Source: Pseudanabaena sp.
GTDB taxonomy: Bacteria; Cyanobacteriota; Cyanobacteriia; Pseudanabaenales; Pseudanabaenaceae
DNA: 64,000 bases
NCBI GenBank assembly: GCA_003249015.1
Contig: QBLS01000022.1
Span: 1-64,000 of the forward strand
Reading direction: 5' to 3'
Position numbers and translations under genes: made by a program. The notes below the pieces were generated by a model that had not been told where the DNA came from, searched no databases, and saw nothing but the letters and a program-made list of their open reading frames with translations. Below, one piece after another: positions 25,756-33,779 of the stretch. Positions within the stretch are counted from its first letter, which is position 1, and each line of letters starts with the position of its first letter.

Positions 25756-26715
25756 TTATACCTTACTGAGCTTGATGATCGCCCTACGATAATTTTGCTG
25801 ACACCACTTTAGAAATTCTGGCGTAATAATTCCTTGAGGATAAAAAATTGTGCCAATCACAATTAACAATCCAAAAATAATTAAGCGTCCATCCTTTAAA
25901 AATTGAGCTAACCACAGGGGCATATTGTTAACACCTGCCAGCGATCGCAATATTTCAGGGAGAGCCGTCAGACTCAAACCACCAATTACGGGTCCCCAAA
26001 AAGTCCGCGAACCACCAATGAGGACAAAAGCTAAGAACGTAATACTGGCATCAAAGGTTCCTTGCCGCGCATTCCATGTATTTAAAAAATGAGCACTCAC
26101 CACCCCCACCATACTCGCCAAGATTGCCCCTAAGGTAAAAGCCATCACCTTGTAATACGTGGGATTGATGCCCATTGAGTCGGCGGCAAGCTCATCTTCT
26201 CGGATCGCCATCAGCGCCCGCCCCACCCGAATTTTTTCCAGTCGATAGGTAAATAACATACTCAAGATCAACAAGGGCAGAGCGATCCATAGGTATGCCA
26301 AAGGTGAAGAAAATGGCTGGGGAATCCCGAATATGCCCACTGCCCCCCCTGTAATTTCCAGATTGAGTGACACTACTCGCAAAATTTCCACAAAAGCAAT
26401 TGTGGCGATCGCTAAATAAATACCCCGAAGCCTCAACACAGGAATACCCAAAATTATCGCGAGTAACCCTGATATCAACGCCGAGACAAGCATTTCCAGT
26501 AGTAACCACCACACGGGTAAGGACGCAGAACTAGAGAATGCGGCTGGAAACTTTGTCGATGCGATCGCGGCAATATAGCCGCCAAGGCTATAAAAGGCGG
26601 GAGTTGCCAGAGATAACTGCCCAGCCATCAGTGGAAAGTAAACTGAAAGCCCTAAAACCGCCCCTAAAATCGCCGAAACCAACAAAAATCCGTAGGTGTT
26701 AAAAAATTCAGACAT
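25756..26715 (-). CDS. ABC transporter permease, branched-chain/neutral amino acid type (LivM-like)
   Basis: Membrane protein of 319 aa, with about ten hydrophobic segments and the LivM family's core (YFPLMAGQLSLATPAFYSLG near the N terminus, then KIRVGRALMAIREDELAADS as the cytoplasmic coupling loop). It would pair with a LivH-like permease and two ATPases; only the LivG-like ATPase is nearby. I chose ATG 26715; ATG 26733 is possible, and the longer frame to 26868 runs through a hairpin repeat and is unlikely to be translated. Confidence 0.85.
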   Translation of the reverse strand: MSEFFNTYGFLLVSAILGAVLGLSVYFPLMAGQLSLATPAFYSLGGYIAAIASTKFPAAFSSSASLPVWWLLLEMLVSALISGLLAIILGIPVLRLRGIYLAIATIAFVEILRVVSLNLEITGGAVGIFGIPQPFSSPLAYLWIALPLLILSMLFTYRLEKIRVGRALMAIREDELAADSMGINPTYYKVMAFTLGAILASMVGVVSAHFLNTWNARQGTFDASITFLAFVLIGGSRTFWGPVIGGLSLTALPEILRSLAGVNNMPLWLAQFLKDGRLIIFGLLIVIGTIFYPQGIITPEFLKWCQQNYRRAIIKLSKV

Positions 26716-26800
26716 AGTGGGGAGGGATGACATTAATCGACATAGCAAGATTGTATGACGGGCGGGGCTTTGTGCCTCCCATCCCGGCGATCGCGAATAT

Positions 26801-26880
26801 AGAGGAGTGGCGGCGCGAAGCGCCGCCACTCCTCTTCTGAAAGCGAATTTACAGGCATTACTTTGCAATGCCTGTAAATT
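26801..26880. repeat. two hairpins upstream of the LivM-like gene
   Basis: 26801-26835 is AGAGGAGTGGCGGCGC with its complement around GAA. 26846-26880 has arms AATTTACAGGCATT around ACTTTGC. The remaining 250 bp to guaB3 (26881-27133) holds no gene; a guaB3 promoter is expected there but no box is clear. Confidence 0.75.
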
Positions 26881-27133
26881 CTTTCTTGATTTGTTGGGGG
26901 GTTTGACAGTGCAAAGTGGCGTATTAAAGTAAAGAAAGTCAATTTCGATACTTAAAAACTAACTTCCCATCACACTAATTAGTTATCATTAATCAACAGA
27001 CAGAAGTATCTTAAGAAAATATTAAGATTTTTGTGGTTTTATTGAAAGCCAAAAGCTTAGGGCAAGGAGTCTTCCGAATCTCTAATTTTTTACGCAAACC
27101 TTCTTCTTCATCCAAATCTAGAGAGTATAAACA

Positions 27134-28297
27134 GTGGACATTCAAATTGGGCGCGGTAAAACTGCACGTAGAGCCTATGGCATCGATGAAATTGCCTTAG
27201 TACCGGGAGGCAAGACCCTCGACCCCAATGTAGCTGATACATTTTGGGAAATTGGGGGCTTTCGCCGTGAAATTCCCATCATCGCTAGTGCGATGGACGG
27301 GGTAGTGGATGTGGATATGGCTGTCAAACTTTCTGACTTAGGAGCGCTAGGCGTCATCAACTTAGATGGTATCCAAACTCGTTATGAAGACCCTACCCCC
27401 ATCCTTGAAAAAATCGCCTCCGTGGGAGTAACTGAATTTGTATCTCTCATGCAAAAACTTTATGCTGAACCTGTAAAGCCTGAACTGATCCAAAAACGTA
27501 TCCGCGAAATCAAAGAAAAAGGTGGTATTGCTTGCGCTAGTAGCACTCCCGCTAATGCTTTTAAATATGGATTTATTGCTGCTGAGGCAGGTTGTGACTT
27601 GTTTTTCTTGCAGTCTACCGTCGTCTCCACTACTCACATCGCCGCCGAGGGTTTAGTCTCTCTCGACATAGACAAGTTTTGTAGAGAAATGCCTATCCCC
27701 GTAATCATGGGTAATTGCGTCACTTATGATGTCACCCTTGATCTGCTCAGGGCTGGTGCAGCGGCAGTACTTGTAGGGATAGGTCCTGGAGCTGCTTGTA
27801 CATCGCGAGGAGTGCTGGGTGTAGGGATTCCCCAAGCGACCGCAGTTGCCGACTGTGCCGCCGCTCGTGAAGACTTCTTCAAAGAGACTGGCAAATATGT
27901 CCCGATCATTGCTGATGGAGGGCTAGTTACAGGGGGAGATATTTGTAAGTCGATCGCCTGTGGTGCTGATGCGGTAATGATCGGCTCCCCCTTTGCTAGG
28001 GCGCAAGAGGCTCCTGGACGCGGATTTCACTGGGGTATGGCAACGCCTAGCCCTGTATTGCCAAGGGGAACCAGAATTCGCGTAGGAACTACAGGCTCCC
28101 TAGAGCAAATCTTACGCGGACCCGCAGGGCTAGACGATGGTACTCATAACCTCTTGGGAGCACTCAAAACCAGCATGGGAACTTTAGGGGCTGCCAATAT
28201 CCGTGAGATGCAGCAAGTCGAAGTAGTCATCGCGCCATCACTTTTGACTGAAGGCAAGGTTTACCAGAAGGCGCAGCAATTGGGTATGGGCAAATAA
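27134..28297 (+). CDS. guaB3: GuaB3-family IMP dehydrogenase-related protein
   Basis: TIM-barrel protein of 387 aa. It has the IMP dehydrogenase catalytic loop GPGAACTSRGVLG with Cys222, and IIADGGLVTGGDI for phosphate binding. The CBS domain pair of ordinary GuaB is absent, and the N terminus (MDIQIGRGKTARRAYGIDE) and length fit GuaB3, common in actinobacteria and cyanobacteria. It would oxidise IMP to XMP for GTP synthesis, or a related reaction. Start is GTG at 27134. No GuaA or canonical GuaB is in the window. Confidence 0.9.
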   Translation: MDIQIGRGKTARRAYGIDEIALVPGGKTLDPNVADTFWEIGGFRREIPIIASAMDGVVDVDMAVKLSDLGALGVINLDGIQTRYEDPTPILEKIASVGVTEFVSLMQKLYAEPVKPELIQKRIREIKEKGGIACASSTPANAFKYGFIAAEAGCDLFFLQSTVVSTTHIAAEGLVSLDIDKFCREMPIPVIMGNCVTYDVTLDLLRAGAAAVLVGIGPGAACTSRGVLGVGIPQATAVADCAAAREDFFKETGKYVPIIADGGLVTGGDICKSIACGADAVMIGSPFARAQEAPGRGFHWGMATPSPVLPRGTRIRVGTTGSLEQILRGPAGLDDGTHNLLGALKTSMGTLGAANIREMQQVEVVIAPSLLTEGKVYQKAQQLGMGK

Positions 28298-28315
28298 AAA
28301 CAAGTAGATGGTGAT

Positions 28316-28402
28316 TTATAGCTGTAGTCACTTGTATTAGGACAAAACCAAAACCCAAGAAGACAAGACAAGTGGCGGCGCTTTGCGCCGCCACTTGTCT
28401 AT
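28316..28402. repeat. family A element downstream of guaB3
   Basis: TATAGCTGTAGTCACTTG leader, then AAAACCCAAGAAGACAAG and the hairpin AAGTGGCGGCGC/GCGCCGCCACTT. The left outer arm has an extra AAGACAAG. Confidence 0.75.
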
Positions 28403-28680
28403 CGCACCGAAATTAATCTCTGTAATGAGATCTGCTGATATCTGGGTATCTTAAACTTATGGATACTGTTAGAGCGCTTTTAAAAATCTCTCTTTAGTTT
28501 GTATGCTCAATGATTACTGCGATACTTAATTAAAGCTCAATCAAAAATAAACCCAAGGTTTAACTTTACCCTAGGAAGATTTCAAATTGACTTTACATTT
28601 CGTTCTTTTGCGTAAGTCCTAACTTAATTACTCACTGGGGCAATTGTGTGCTAACAAGGGAGATAGGAAAGTAATTAGGT
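28403..28680. other. upstream region of the response-regulator cassette
   Basis: No gene and no strong hairpin. AGGGAGATAGGAAAG shortly before the ATG at 28681 contains a plausible ribosome site. Promoter boxes are not clear. Confidence 0.5.
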
Positions 28681-29061
28681 ATGCCAAAAATATTATTAGT
28701 TGAAGACAATGAACTGAATAGGGATATGCTCTATCGAAGGCTGGTACGACGAGGATTTGAAGTTGTTGTAGCTACGGACGGAATGGCTGGGGTCGCTGTC
28801 GCTGAAGCCGAGCTACCTGATCTGATTGTGATGGATATGAGCTTGCCCATTTTAGATGGATGGGAAGCTACAAAGCGCTTGAAGCAAATACCAGAGACTA
28901 GCAACATCCCCATCATTGGATGTTCCGCTCATGCAATGGTCGGCGATCGCGAGAAAGGGATCGATGCAGGCTGTGATGACTACGACACCAAGCCCATTGA
29001 GTTTGCAAGGCTTTTAGGAAAAATCGAGAAACTTCTCAAAAAGTATGCCAGAAATAACTGA
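28681..29061 (+). CDS. single-domain response regulator (CheY-like)
   Basis: Receiver domain only, 126 aa. Glu8-Asp9 bind the metal, Asp52 (VMDMSLP) is the phosphate acceptor, Ser82 takes the Thr/Ser position and Lys104 (DTKPIEF) is conserved. The aromatic switch residue is not evident. It is the first gene of a three-gene response-regulator cassette and overlaps the next by 17 bases. No histidine kinase gene lies nearby, so the phosphate source is unknown. It probably acts by binding a partner. Confidence 0.92.
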   Translation: MPKILLVEDNELNRDMLYRRLVRRGFEVVVATDGMAGVAVAEAELPDLIVMDMSLPILDGWEATKRLKQIPETSNIPIIGCSAHAMVGDREKGIDAGCDDYDTKPIEFARLLGKIEKLLKKYARNN

Positions 29062-30055
29062 CTCCCATCTGCTGATTGTTGATGACGAACCAATGAATCG
29101 AGAGATTCTGAGGCGGCATCTGAGTAGCTCAGGATATATGAATACCACAATCGTTGATAGTGGTCAGAATTGTCTGGATGTAGTCAAGAGTCAATCGATC
29201 GACTTAATCTTGCTGGATATGATGATGCCGATCATGAATGGCTTAGAGGTACTTCAGCAGCTTAAATCGCATCCTGAGTGGCGCGTAATTCCTGTAATTG
29301 TGATTTCGGCATTAACCGAAAAAGAAATGATGCTGTCATGCATCCAAGTGGGGGCAGAGGATTATTTAACAAAACCCTACGATCGCGTTTTATTAAGAGC
29401 GAGGGTAAGTGCCTGTCTTGAAAAGAAAAATTTGCATGATCGCGAAGTATTAAATAAGCAAAAACTAGAAGCGGCATATAAAGAGCTAGCCTTGGCTTAC
29501 TACGAGTTAGAAATTGTTAAGAATGAATTAGAAGCTCTATCTCACCGTGATGGATTAACAGGTATCGCTAATCGGCGTTACTTTGATACTGTTTTAGAAA
29601 GAGAGTGGAAAGCCACCAGTAGGGAAAAAAGCTGTCTGTCGCTAATTTTATTTGACATAGATTATTTCAAAAAATATAACGATACTTACGGGCATCTGGC
29701 AGGAGATGACTGCCTGTGCCAAGTTGCTGATGCTTCGGCACAGGTGGTCAAACGACCGCGAGATACTTTAGCGAGATATGGAGGAGAAGAGTTTGCGGTG
29801 ATTTTGCCTGATACGGATGCTAAGGGGGCAATTATATGTGCTGAGCGGATTCGCATGGCGATCGAGGAATTAAAAATTGATCACGTTGCTTCGGAGACAA
29901 ATTCCTATGTCACGGCAAGTTTAGGTATATCTACGCTCCAGCCCTGCAAGGAAATTGCTTCATCTCAACAACTGATTAAAGAAGCTGACTTAGCGCTATA
30001 TCAAGCTAAGTATGAGGGCAAAAATCGAGTCAAGATGTGGGAGGGAAAAACTTAG
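29045..30055 (+). CDS. response regulator-diguanylate cyclase (PleD-like)
   Basis: Protein of 336 aa: receiver domain (about 8-128, phospho-acceptor Asp58, conserved Lys110), a helical coiled-coil linker (about 129-165), and a GGDEF domain with the active-site loop GGEEF at 246-250. The product-inhibition I-site RxxD (Arg237-Asp240) lies exactly five residues before it. It should make cyclic di-GMP on phosphorylation and be inhibited by its product. It overlaps the preceding gene by 17 bases and is 71 bp from the next response regulator. Confidence 0.94.
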   Translation: MPEITDSHLLIVDDEPMNREILRRHLSSSGYMNTTIVDSGQNCLDVVKSQSIDLILLDMMMPIMNGLEVLQQLKSHPEWRVIPVIVISALTEKEMMLSCIQVGAEDYLTKPYDRVLLRARVSACLEKKNLHDREVLNKQKLEAAYKELALAYYELEIVKNELEALSHRDGLTGIANRRYFDTVLEREWKATSREKSCLSLILFDIDYFKKYNDTYGHLAGDDCLCQVADASAQVVKRPRDTLARYGGEEFAVILPDTDAKGAIICAERIRMAIEELKIDHVASETNSYVTASLGISTLQPCKEIASSQQLIKEADLALYQAKYEGKNRVKMWEGKT

Positions 30056-30126
30056 AAAAAGGACACTTGGCGCATTTTTTGTGAATCGATATTAGTCTGT
30101 AAACATATCTCAGTGAGCCTAAAGCA

Positions 30127-30852
30127 ATGGTTAACCAAAACTTTCAAGTATTAATTGTTGATGACAATGAAATTAACCGCGATATGCTGTCTCGAAGATT
30201 GCATAGGAGAGATTTAGATATCTCGATCGCTATTGATGGTCAAGAAGCCCTCGACATGGTGCAGGCTCATTCCTATGACTTGATCCTTTTGGATATTATG
30301 ATGCCTAAGGTGGATGGATATGCAGTTCTTAAGTACCTCAAAGGACATCCTCAACTAAAAGAGATTCCCGTAATTATGATCTCGGCGGTTGAACAAATGG
30401 ATAGTGTGATGAAATGCTTAGAAATAGGGGCAGAGGATTATCTTACTAAGCCTTTCGATCCTGATATGTTAAAAGCTGCCATTAATCGTAGCCTAGCGGG
30501 CAAGACTAAACCAGCTCAGCCTGTGGTCCCGACAGCGTTTCCTTATCGCCAATTTGCACCTTTGTCTAATGTTAATCCTGAGGAAGCTAGTCAGATATCG
30601 GGATTTAAGCTACCTGATGATACAACTCGTGGCAAGCCAACGAGCAATCTAACTTTAGATGAAGTCGTCCTAAAAATTATGCAGTCGGGGACAATTAACC
30701 GTAAGGCTTATTTATATTTTAGCAAGGCGATCTTTAATACTCTATTTGACAATCTGGGATTGAGCGATCAAGAGTTTTATCAGATTAACTCTATGTTTGA
30801 TGCTATTCAGTCTGGAAAGGTAAAAGTTGTAGATTCAGGTTCGACCAAATAA
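30127..30852 (+). CDS. response regulator with an unidentified C-terminal domain
   Basis: Protein of 241 aa. Residues about 6-125 are a receiver domain (Asp12-Asp13, phospho-acceptor Asp56 in LLDIMMP, Lys108 in LTKPFD). After a Pro-rich linker, residues about 160-235 form a helical region (TLDEVVLKIMQSGTINRKAY, then FNTLFDNLGLSDQEFYQINS) that is not a known DNA-binding or enzyme domain to me. It is the third gene of the cassette. The tail may be a protein-interaction or oligomerisation part. Confidence 0.85.
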   Translation: MVNQNFQVLIVDDNEINRDMLSRRLHRRDLDISIAIDGQEALDMVQAHSYDLILLDIMMPKVDGYAVLKYLKGHPQLKEIPVIMISAVEQMDSVMKCLEIGAEDYLTKPFDPDMLKAAINRSLAGKTKPAQPVVPTAFPYRQFAPLSNVNPEEASQISGFKLPDDTTRGKPTSNLTLDEVVLKIMQSGTINRKAYLYFSKAIFNTLFDNLGLSDQEFYQINSMFDAIQSGKVKVVDSGSTK

Positions 30853-30892
30853 ATTCCTACCGCAAGAGGGGAGTGGTACACCTAGGCAAATT

Positions 30893-31018
30893 AAAAACCC
30901 AAGAAGCGATTGGCGGCGCTTCGCGCCGCCAATCGTCTTCTGGGTTTTATGTCCTGACAAGAATGACTACAGCTACAAAGAAATGACGTAGCCATTTCTT
31001 TATTTGGTATAACCTATT
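30893..31018. repeat. inverted family A element joined to a family C half
   Basis: AAAACCCAAGAAGCGATTGG hairpin, TTTTATGTCCTGACAAGAATG, TACAGCTA (family A, reverse orientation), then AAATGACGTAGCCATTTC and TTTATTTGGTATA (family C end). It ends 14 bp before the proA start. Confidence 0.75.
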
Positions 31019-31031
31019 CAAAAGAGTTAAC

Positions 31032-32363
31032 GTGGCTGTGCAAGTGTCCTTAGAAAGTTCGTCTACTAACCTATCTGATGCAATCCAAAATACTCGGACT
31101 GCGGCGATCGCTTTGGCTAAATCATCAAATGAAGTCAAAAATGCCGCTCTAGAGGCGATCGCAACTGCCCTAGAAAATCAAGCTGAGCTGATCTTGACTG
31201 CAAATCATCAAGATGTGATTGCTGCTAAAAATGCAGGTTTGCCCAATGCGCTAATGGCAAGGCTGAAGCTAGATGCCAACAAGCTAGCCGCCATGATCGC
31301 AGGGGTTCGCGATGTCATGAGATTGGCAGATCCAACTGGCGATCGCCAAATTCATCGTGAATTAGATGATGGTTTAGTTTTGGAGAGAATATCCTGTCCG
31401 TTGGGGGTAATCGGCGTAATCTTTGAAGCTCGTCCCGATGCTGTCACCCAGATCGCCGCGCTAGGAATTAAATCAGGAAATGGAATCATTCTTAAGGGTG
31501 GAAGTGAGGCGGTTCACTCTTGCGAAGCGATCGCTACGGTGATTCGCAATGCTTTAGATACTCTATTTACAGAGCATGGCGGCATCTCACCTAATGTAGT
31601 ACAGCTATTGACCACCCGTGCCGAGACTCTAGCTATTTTGCAAATGGATAGATTAATCGATTTAATCATTCCTAGAGGTTCCAATCAATTTGTGCGCTAT
31701 ATCCAAGACAATACCCATATTCCAGTCTTAGGACATGCCGATGGAGTTTGTCATTTATACGTAGACGCTTTTGCGGATGTTGAAAAAGCGGTGACGATCG
31801 CCGTTGACAGCAAAACTCAATACCCTGCGGCTTGTAATGCGATCGAGACAATGCTGATTCATCAAGCGATCGCCGATCAGTTCTTGCCAGCCGTTCAAGA
31901 AGCTTTGCAGTCTAAAAAAGTAGAACTGCGCGGCTGCGAGCGCACTCAAAAAATTATTAATGTTATTCCTGCGGAAGACTCTGACTGGTCAACGGAATAT
32001 TGCGATTTAATTTTGGCGATTAAAATTGTGGATTCCTTAGAAGAGGCGATCGCGCACATTACTGCCTATGGCTCTAAACATACTGAAGCGATTGTGACGA
32101 CCAATCAGGCGATCGCTGAGCAGTTTATGAGTGATATCGATGCGGCTGGTGTTTTCCACAATTGCTCTACCAGATTTGCCGATGGTTTTCGCTATGGCTT
32201 CGGTGCTGAGGTGGGCATCAGCACTAGCAAAATGCCACCTCGGGGACCCGTCGGACTAGAAGGACTAATTACTTACAAGTATCGCTTAGTCGGAAATGGT
32301 CATATTGTGGCAAGTTACGCAGGTGACCAAGCTAAGGCTTTTAGTCATCGAAATTTGTCTTAA
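31032..32363 (+). CDS. proA: glutamate-5-semialdehyde dehydrogenase
   Basis: Protein of 443 aa that reduces gamma-glutamyl phosphate with NADPH, the second step of proline synthesis. Family motifs include [22 protein letters not shown] and catalytic cysteine in [12 protein letters not shown]; the C-terminal [19 protein letters not shown] is characteristic. The start is a GTG at 31032. ProB and ProC genes are not here. The upstream region is a composite repeat. Confidence 0.95.
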   Translation: MAVQVSLESSSTNLSDAIQNTRTAAIALAKSSNEVKNAALEAIATALENQAELILTANHQDVIAAKNAGLPNALMARLKLDANKLAAMIAGVRDVMRLADPTGDRQIHRELDDGLVLERISCPLGVIGVIFEARPDAVTQIAALGIKSGNGIILKGGSEAVHSCEAIATVIRNALDTLFTEHGGISPNVVQLLTTRAETLAILQMDRLIDLIIPRGSNQFVRYIQDNTHIPVLGHADGVCHLYVDAFADVEKAVTIAVDSKTQYPAACNAIETMLIHQAIADQFLPAVQEALQSKKVELRGCERTQKIINVIPAEDSDWSTEYCDLILAIKIVDSLEEAIAHITAYGSKHTEAIVTTNQAIAEQFMSDIDAAGVFHNCSTRFADGFRYGFGAEVGISTSKMPPRGPVGLEGLITYKYRLVGNGHIVASYAGDQAKAFSHRNLS

Positions 32364-32508
32364 ACAAGCGAATGGCGATGCTTTGCGCCGCCATTCGCTT
32401 GCTTGAAAAGCGCCTTATCTAGGAATACCAATTCACAAAATTGAAAACTAAACCCAGTATGGGTTTTTAAATCAGAAAATGGTTATGCCATTTCTTGATT
32501 TGGTATAA
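32361..32508. repeat. hairpin followed by a family C element
   Basis: 32361-32408 is a hairpin with AAACAAGCGAATGGCG arms. From about 32429 the sequence ATACCAATTCACAAAATTG leads through AAACCCAGTATGGGTTT and AATGGTTATGCCATTTC to GATTTGGTATAA, a family C element with ATACCAA/TTGGTAT ends. Confidence 0.75.
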
Positions 32509-32950
32509 AAAAGTGAATAATTGCCTCCTTCCCGCTTTTTAAAGAGATATCTTAGGGATTTTGCCAGCAATAATTAATTCTTAAATGATTACTTAAGCAA
32601 GCCTTGCTTTGCTATATTGTTTGTGATATCAGTCAGTTAACTAATAAGTAACTAGGCACAATTAAATATAAAACTCTAGAATCTGTAGCGTATGCTCGGC
32701 GTGCGCCAAAGGTTTTAGATTTGGTTTTTAACTAGACCCAGCTACTTACCAGATTGAGAAATAGTTATTCCTTAATTTAAAAACTCTTACGGGGTTCAGT
32801 TTTTAATTAATTAAAGTGTTGTCACATTTTTATTAATTGGTATAAATCGGCTTTTTGGGGTGAAAATGGCGATAACCATGGGAAATATGAACAATTTCAT
32901 GGCTTATACAACGGTGCAAAGCGCTGTATGTCGTAAAGTAAAAGTAAGAA
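32509..32950. other. 442-bp region upstream of pdxJ; split family D-like element
   Basis: AAGTAACTAGGCACAATTAA at 32646 matches the left end of family D, and GCAAAGCGCTGTATG at 32915 matches its right end, but the usual hairpin between them is replaced by about 230 bp of unrelated AT-rich sequence. A 32-codon frame from 32868 to 32966 overlaps the right end and the pdxJ start and is probably chance. No gene seen. Confidence 0.5.
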
Positions 32951-33697
32951 ATGTCCAAATTTAAATATTCAGAGGAAAAAGCCTTGCCTACCCTTGGAGT
33001 AAATATCGATCATATTGCCACTATTCGCCAAGCAAGGCGCGGGTCTGAACCAGATCCAATCGCGGCGGCAGTAATTGCTGAGTTGGCGGGAGCCGATGGA
33101 ATTACCATTCACTTACGAGAAGATCGTCGTCACATTCAAGAACGTGATGTGCGATTATTGCGCCAAACTATCAAAACTCGGTTAAATCTAGAAATGGCAG
33201 CAACGCCTGAAATGGTAGCGATCGCCTTAGATGTAAAGCCTGATTACATTACATTAGTGCCAGAACGGCGCGAAGAAATTACAACTGAAGGGGGACTGAA
33301 TGTCAAAGCTCAAGGCGATCGCCTTAGTAAATTTGTAAATCAATTACAAGGCGCAGGTATTCCTGTAAGTCTATTTGTTGACCCTGAAACAGAACAAATT
33401 CAAGCTTCAGCAAAAACAGGTGCAAAATTTATCGAATTACACACGGGAAATTATGCCAATGCTAAAAATGAAGATGAACTACAACTGCAACTAGATAAAT
33501 TAGTAAAAGGTGGCTCTTTGGCGATTAAGTCAGGGTTACGCTTAAACTCTGGACATGGGTTAACCTATTGGAATGCTCGTCCTGTGGCTAGGATTAAGGG
33601 GATGGAGGAGCTAAACATCGGACATAGCATCATCAGCCGAGCGGTACTAGTTGGTTTAGAAAGAGCCGTAAGCGAAATGAAGGCTTTAATTAGTTAA
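32951..33697 (+). CDS. pdxJ: pyridoxine 5'-phosphate synthase
   Basis: TIM-barrel enzyme of 248 aa that joins 1-deoxy-D-xylulose 5-phosphate and 3-amino-2-oxopropyl phosphate in vitamin B6 synthesis. Conserved regions: [48 protein letters not shown] and [14 protein letters not shown]. Its N-terminal extension (about 13 residues before LGVN) is slightly longer than usual. Start at ATG 32951. pdxH lies 12.6 kb away. Confidence 0.95.
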   Translation: MSKFKYSEEKALPTLGVNIDHIATIRQARRGSEPDPIAAAVIAELAGADGITIHLREDRRHIQERDVRLLRQTIKTRLNLEMAATPEMVAIALDVKPDYITLVPERREEITTEGGLNVKAQGDRLSKFVNQLQGAGIPVSLFVDPETEQIQASAKTGAKFIELHTGNYANAKNEDELQLQLDKLVKGGSLAIKSGLRLNSGHGLTYWNARPVARIKGMEELNIGHSIISRAVLVGLERAVSEMKALIS

Positions 33698-33747
33698 AAA
33701 TCTAGAACTTAAAAAAGAGTTGCAACGCTACTCTTTAAATGAGAAGG

Positions 33748-33774
33748 AAGTGGCGGCGCAAAGCGCCGCCACAC
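33748..33774. repeat. short GGCGGCGC hairpin
   Basis: GTGGCGGCGC/GCGCCGCCAC around AAA, with no extended arms. It separates convergent pdxJ and the RND pump gene. Confidence 0.75.
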
Positions 33775-33779
33775 TAATC

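Noticed and set aside
32868-32966. 32-codon open frame overlapping pdxJ start
   Set aside because: Consists partly of the family D right end and overlaps the pdxJ start in another frame; no ribosome site.
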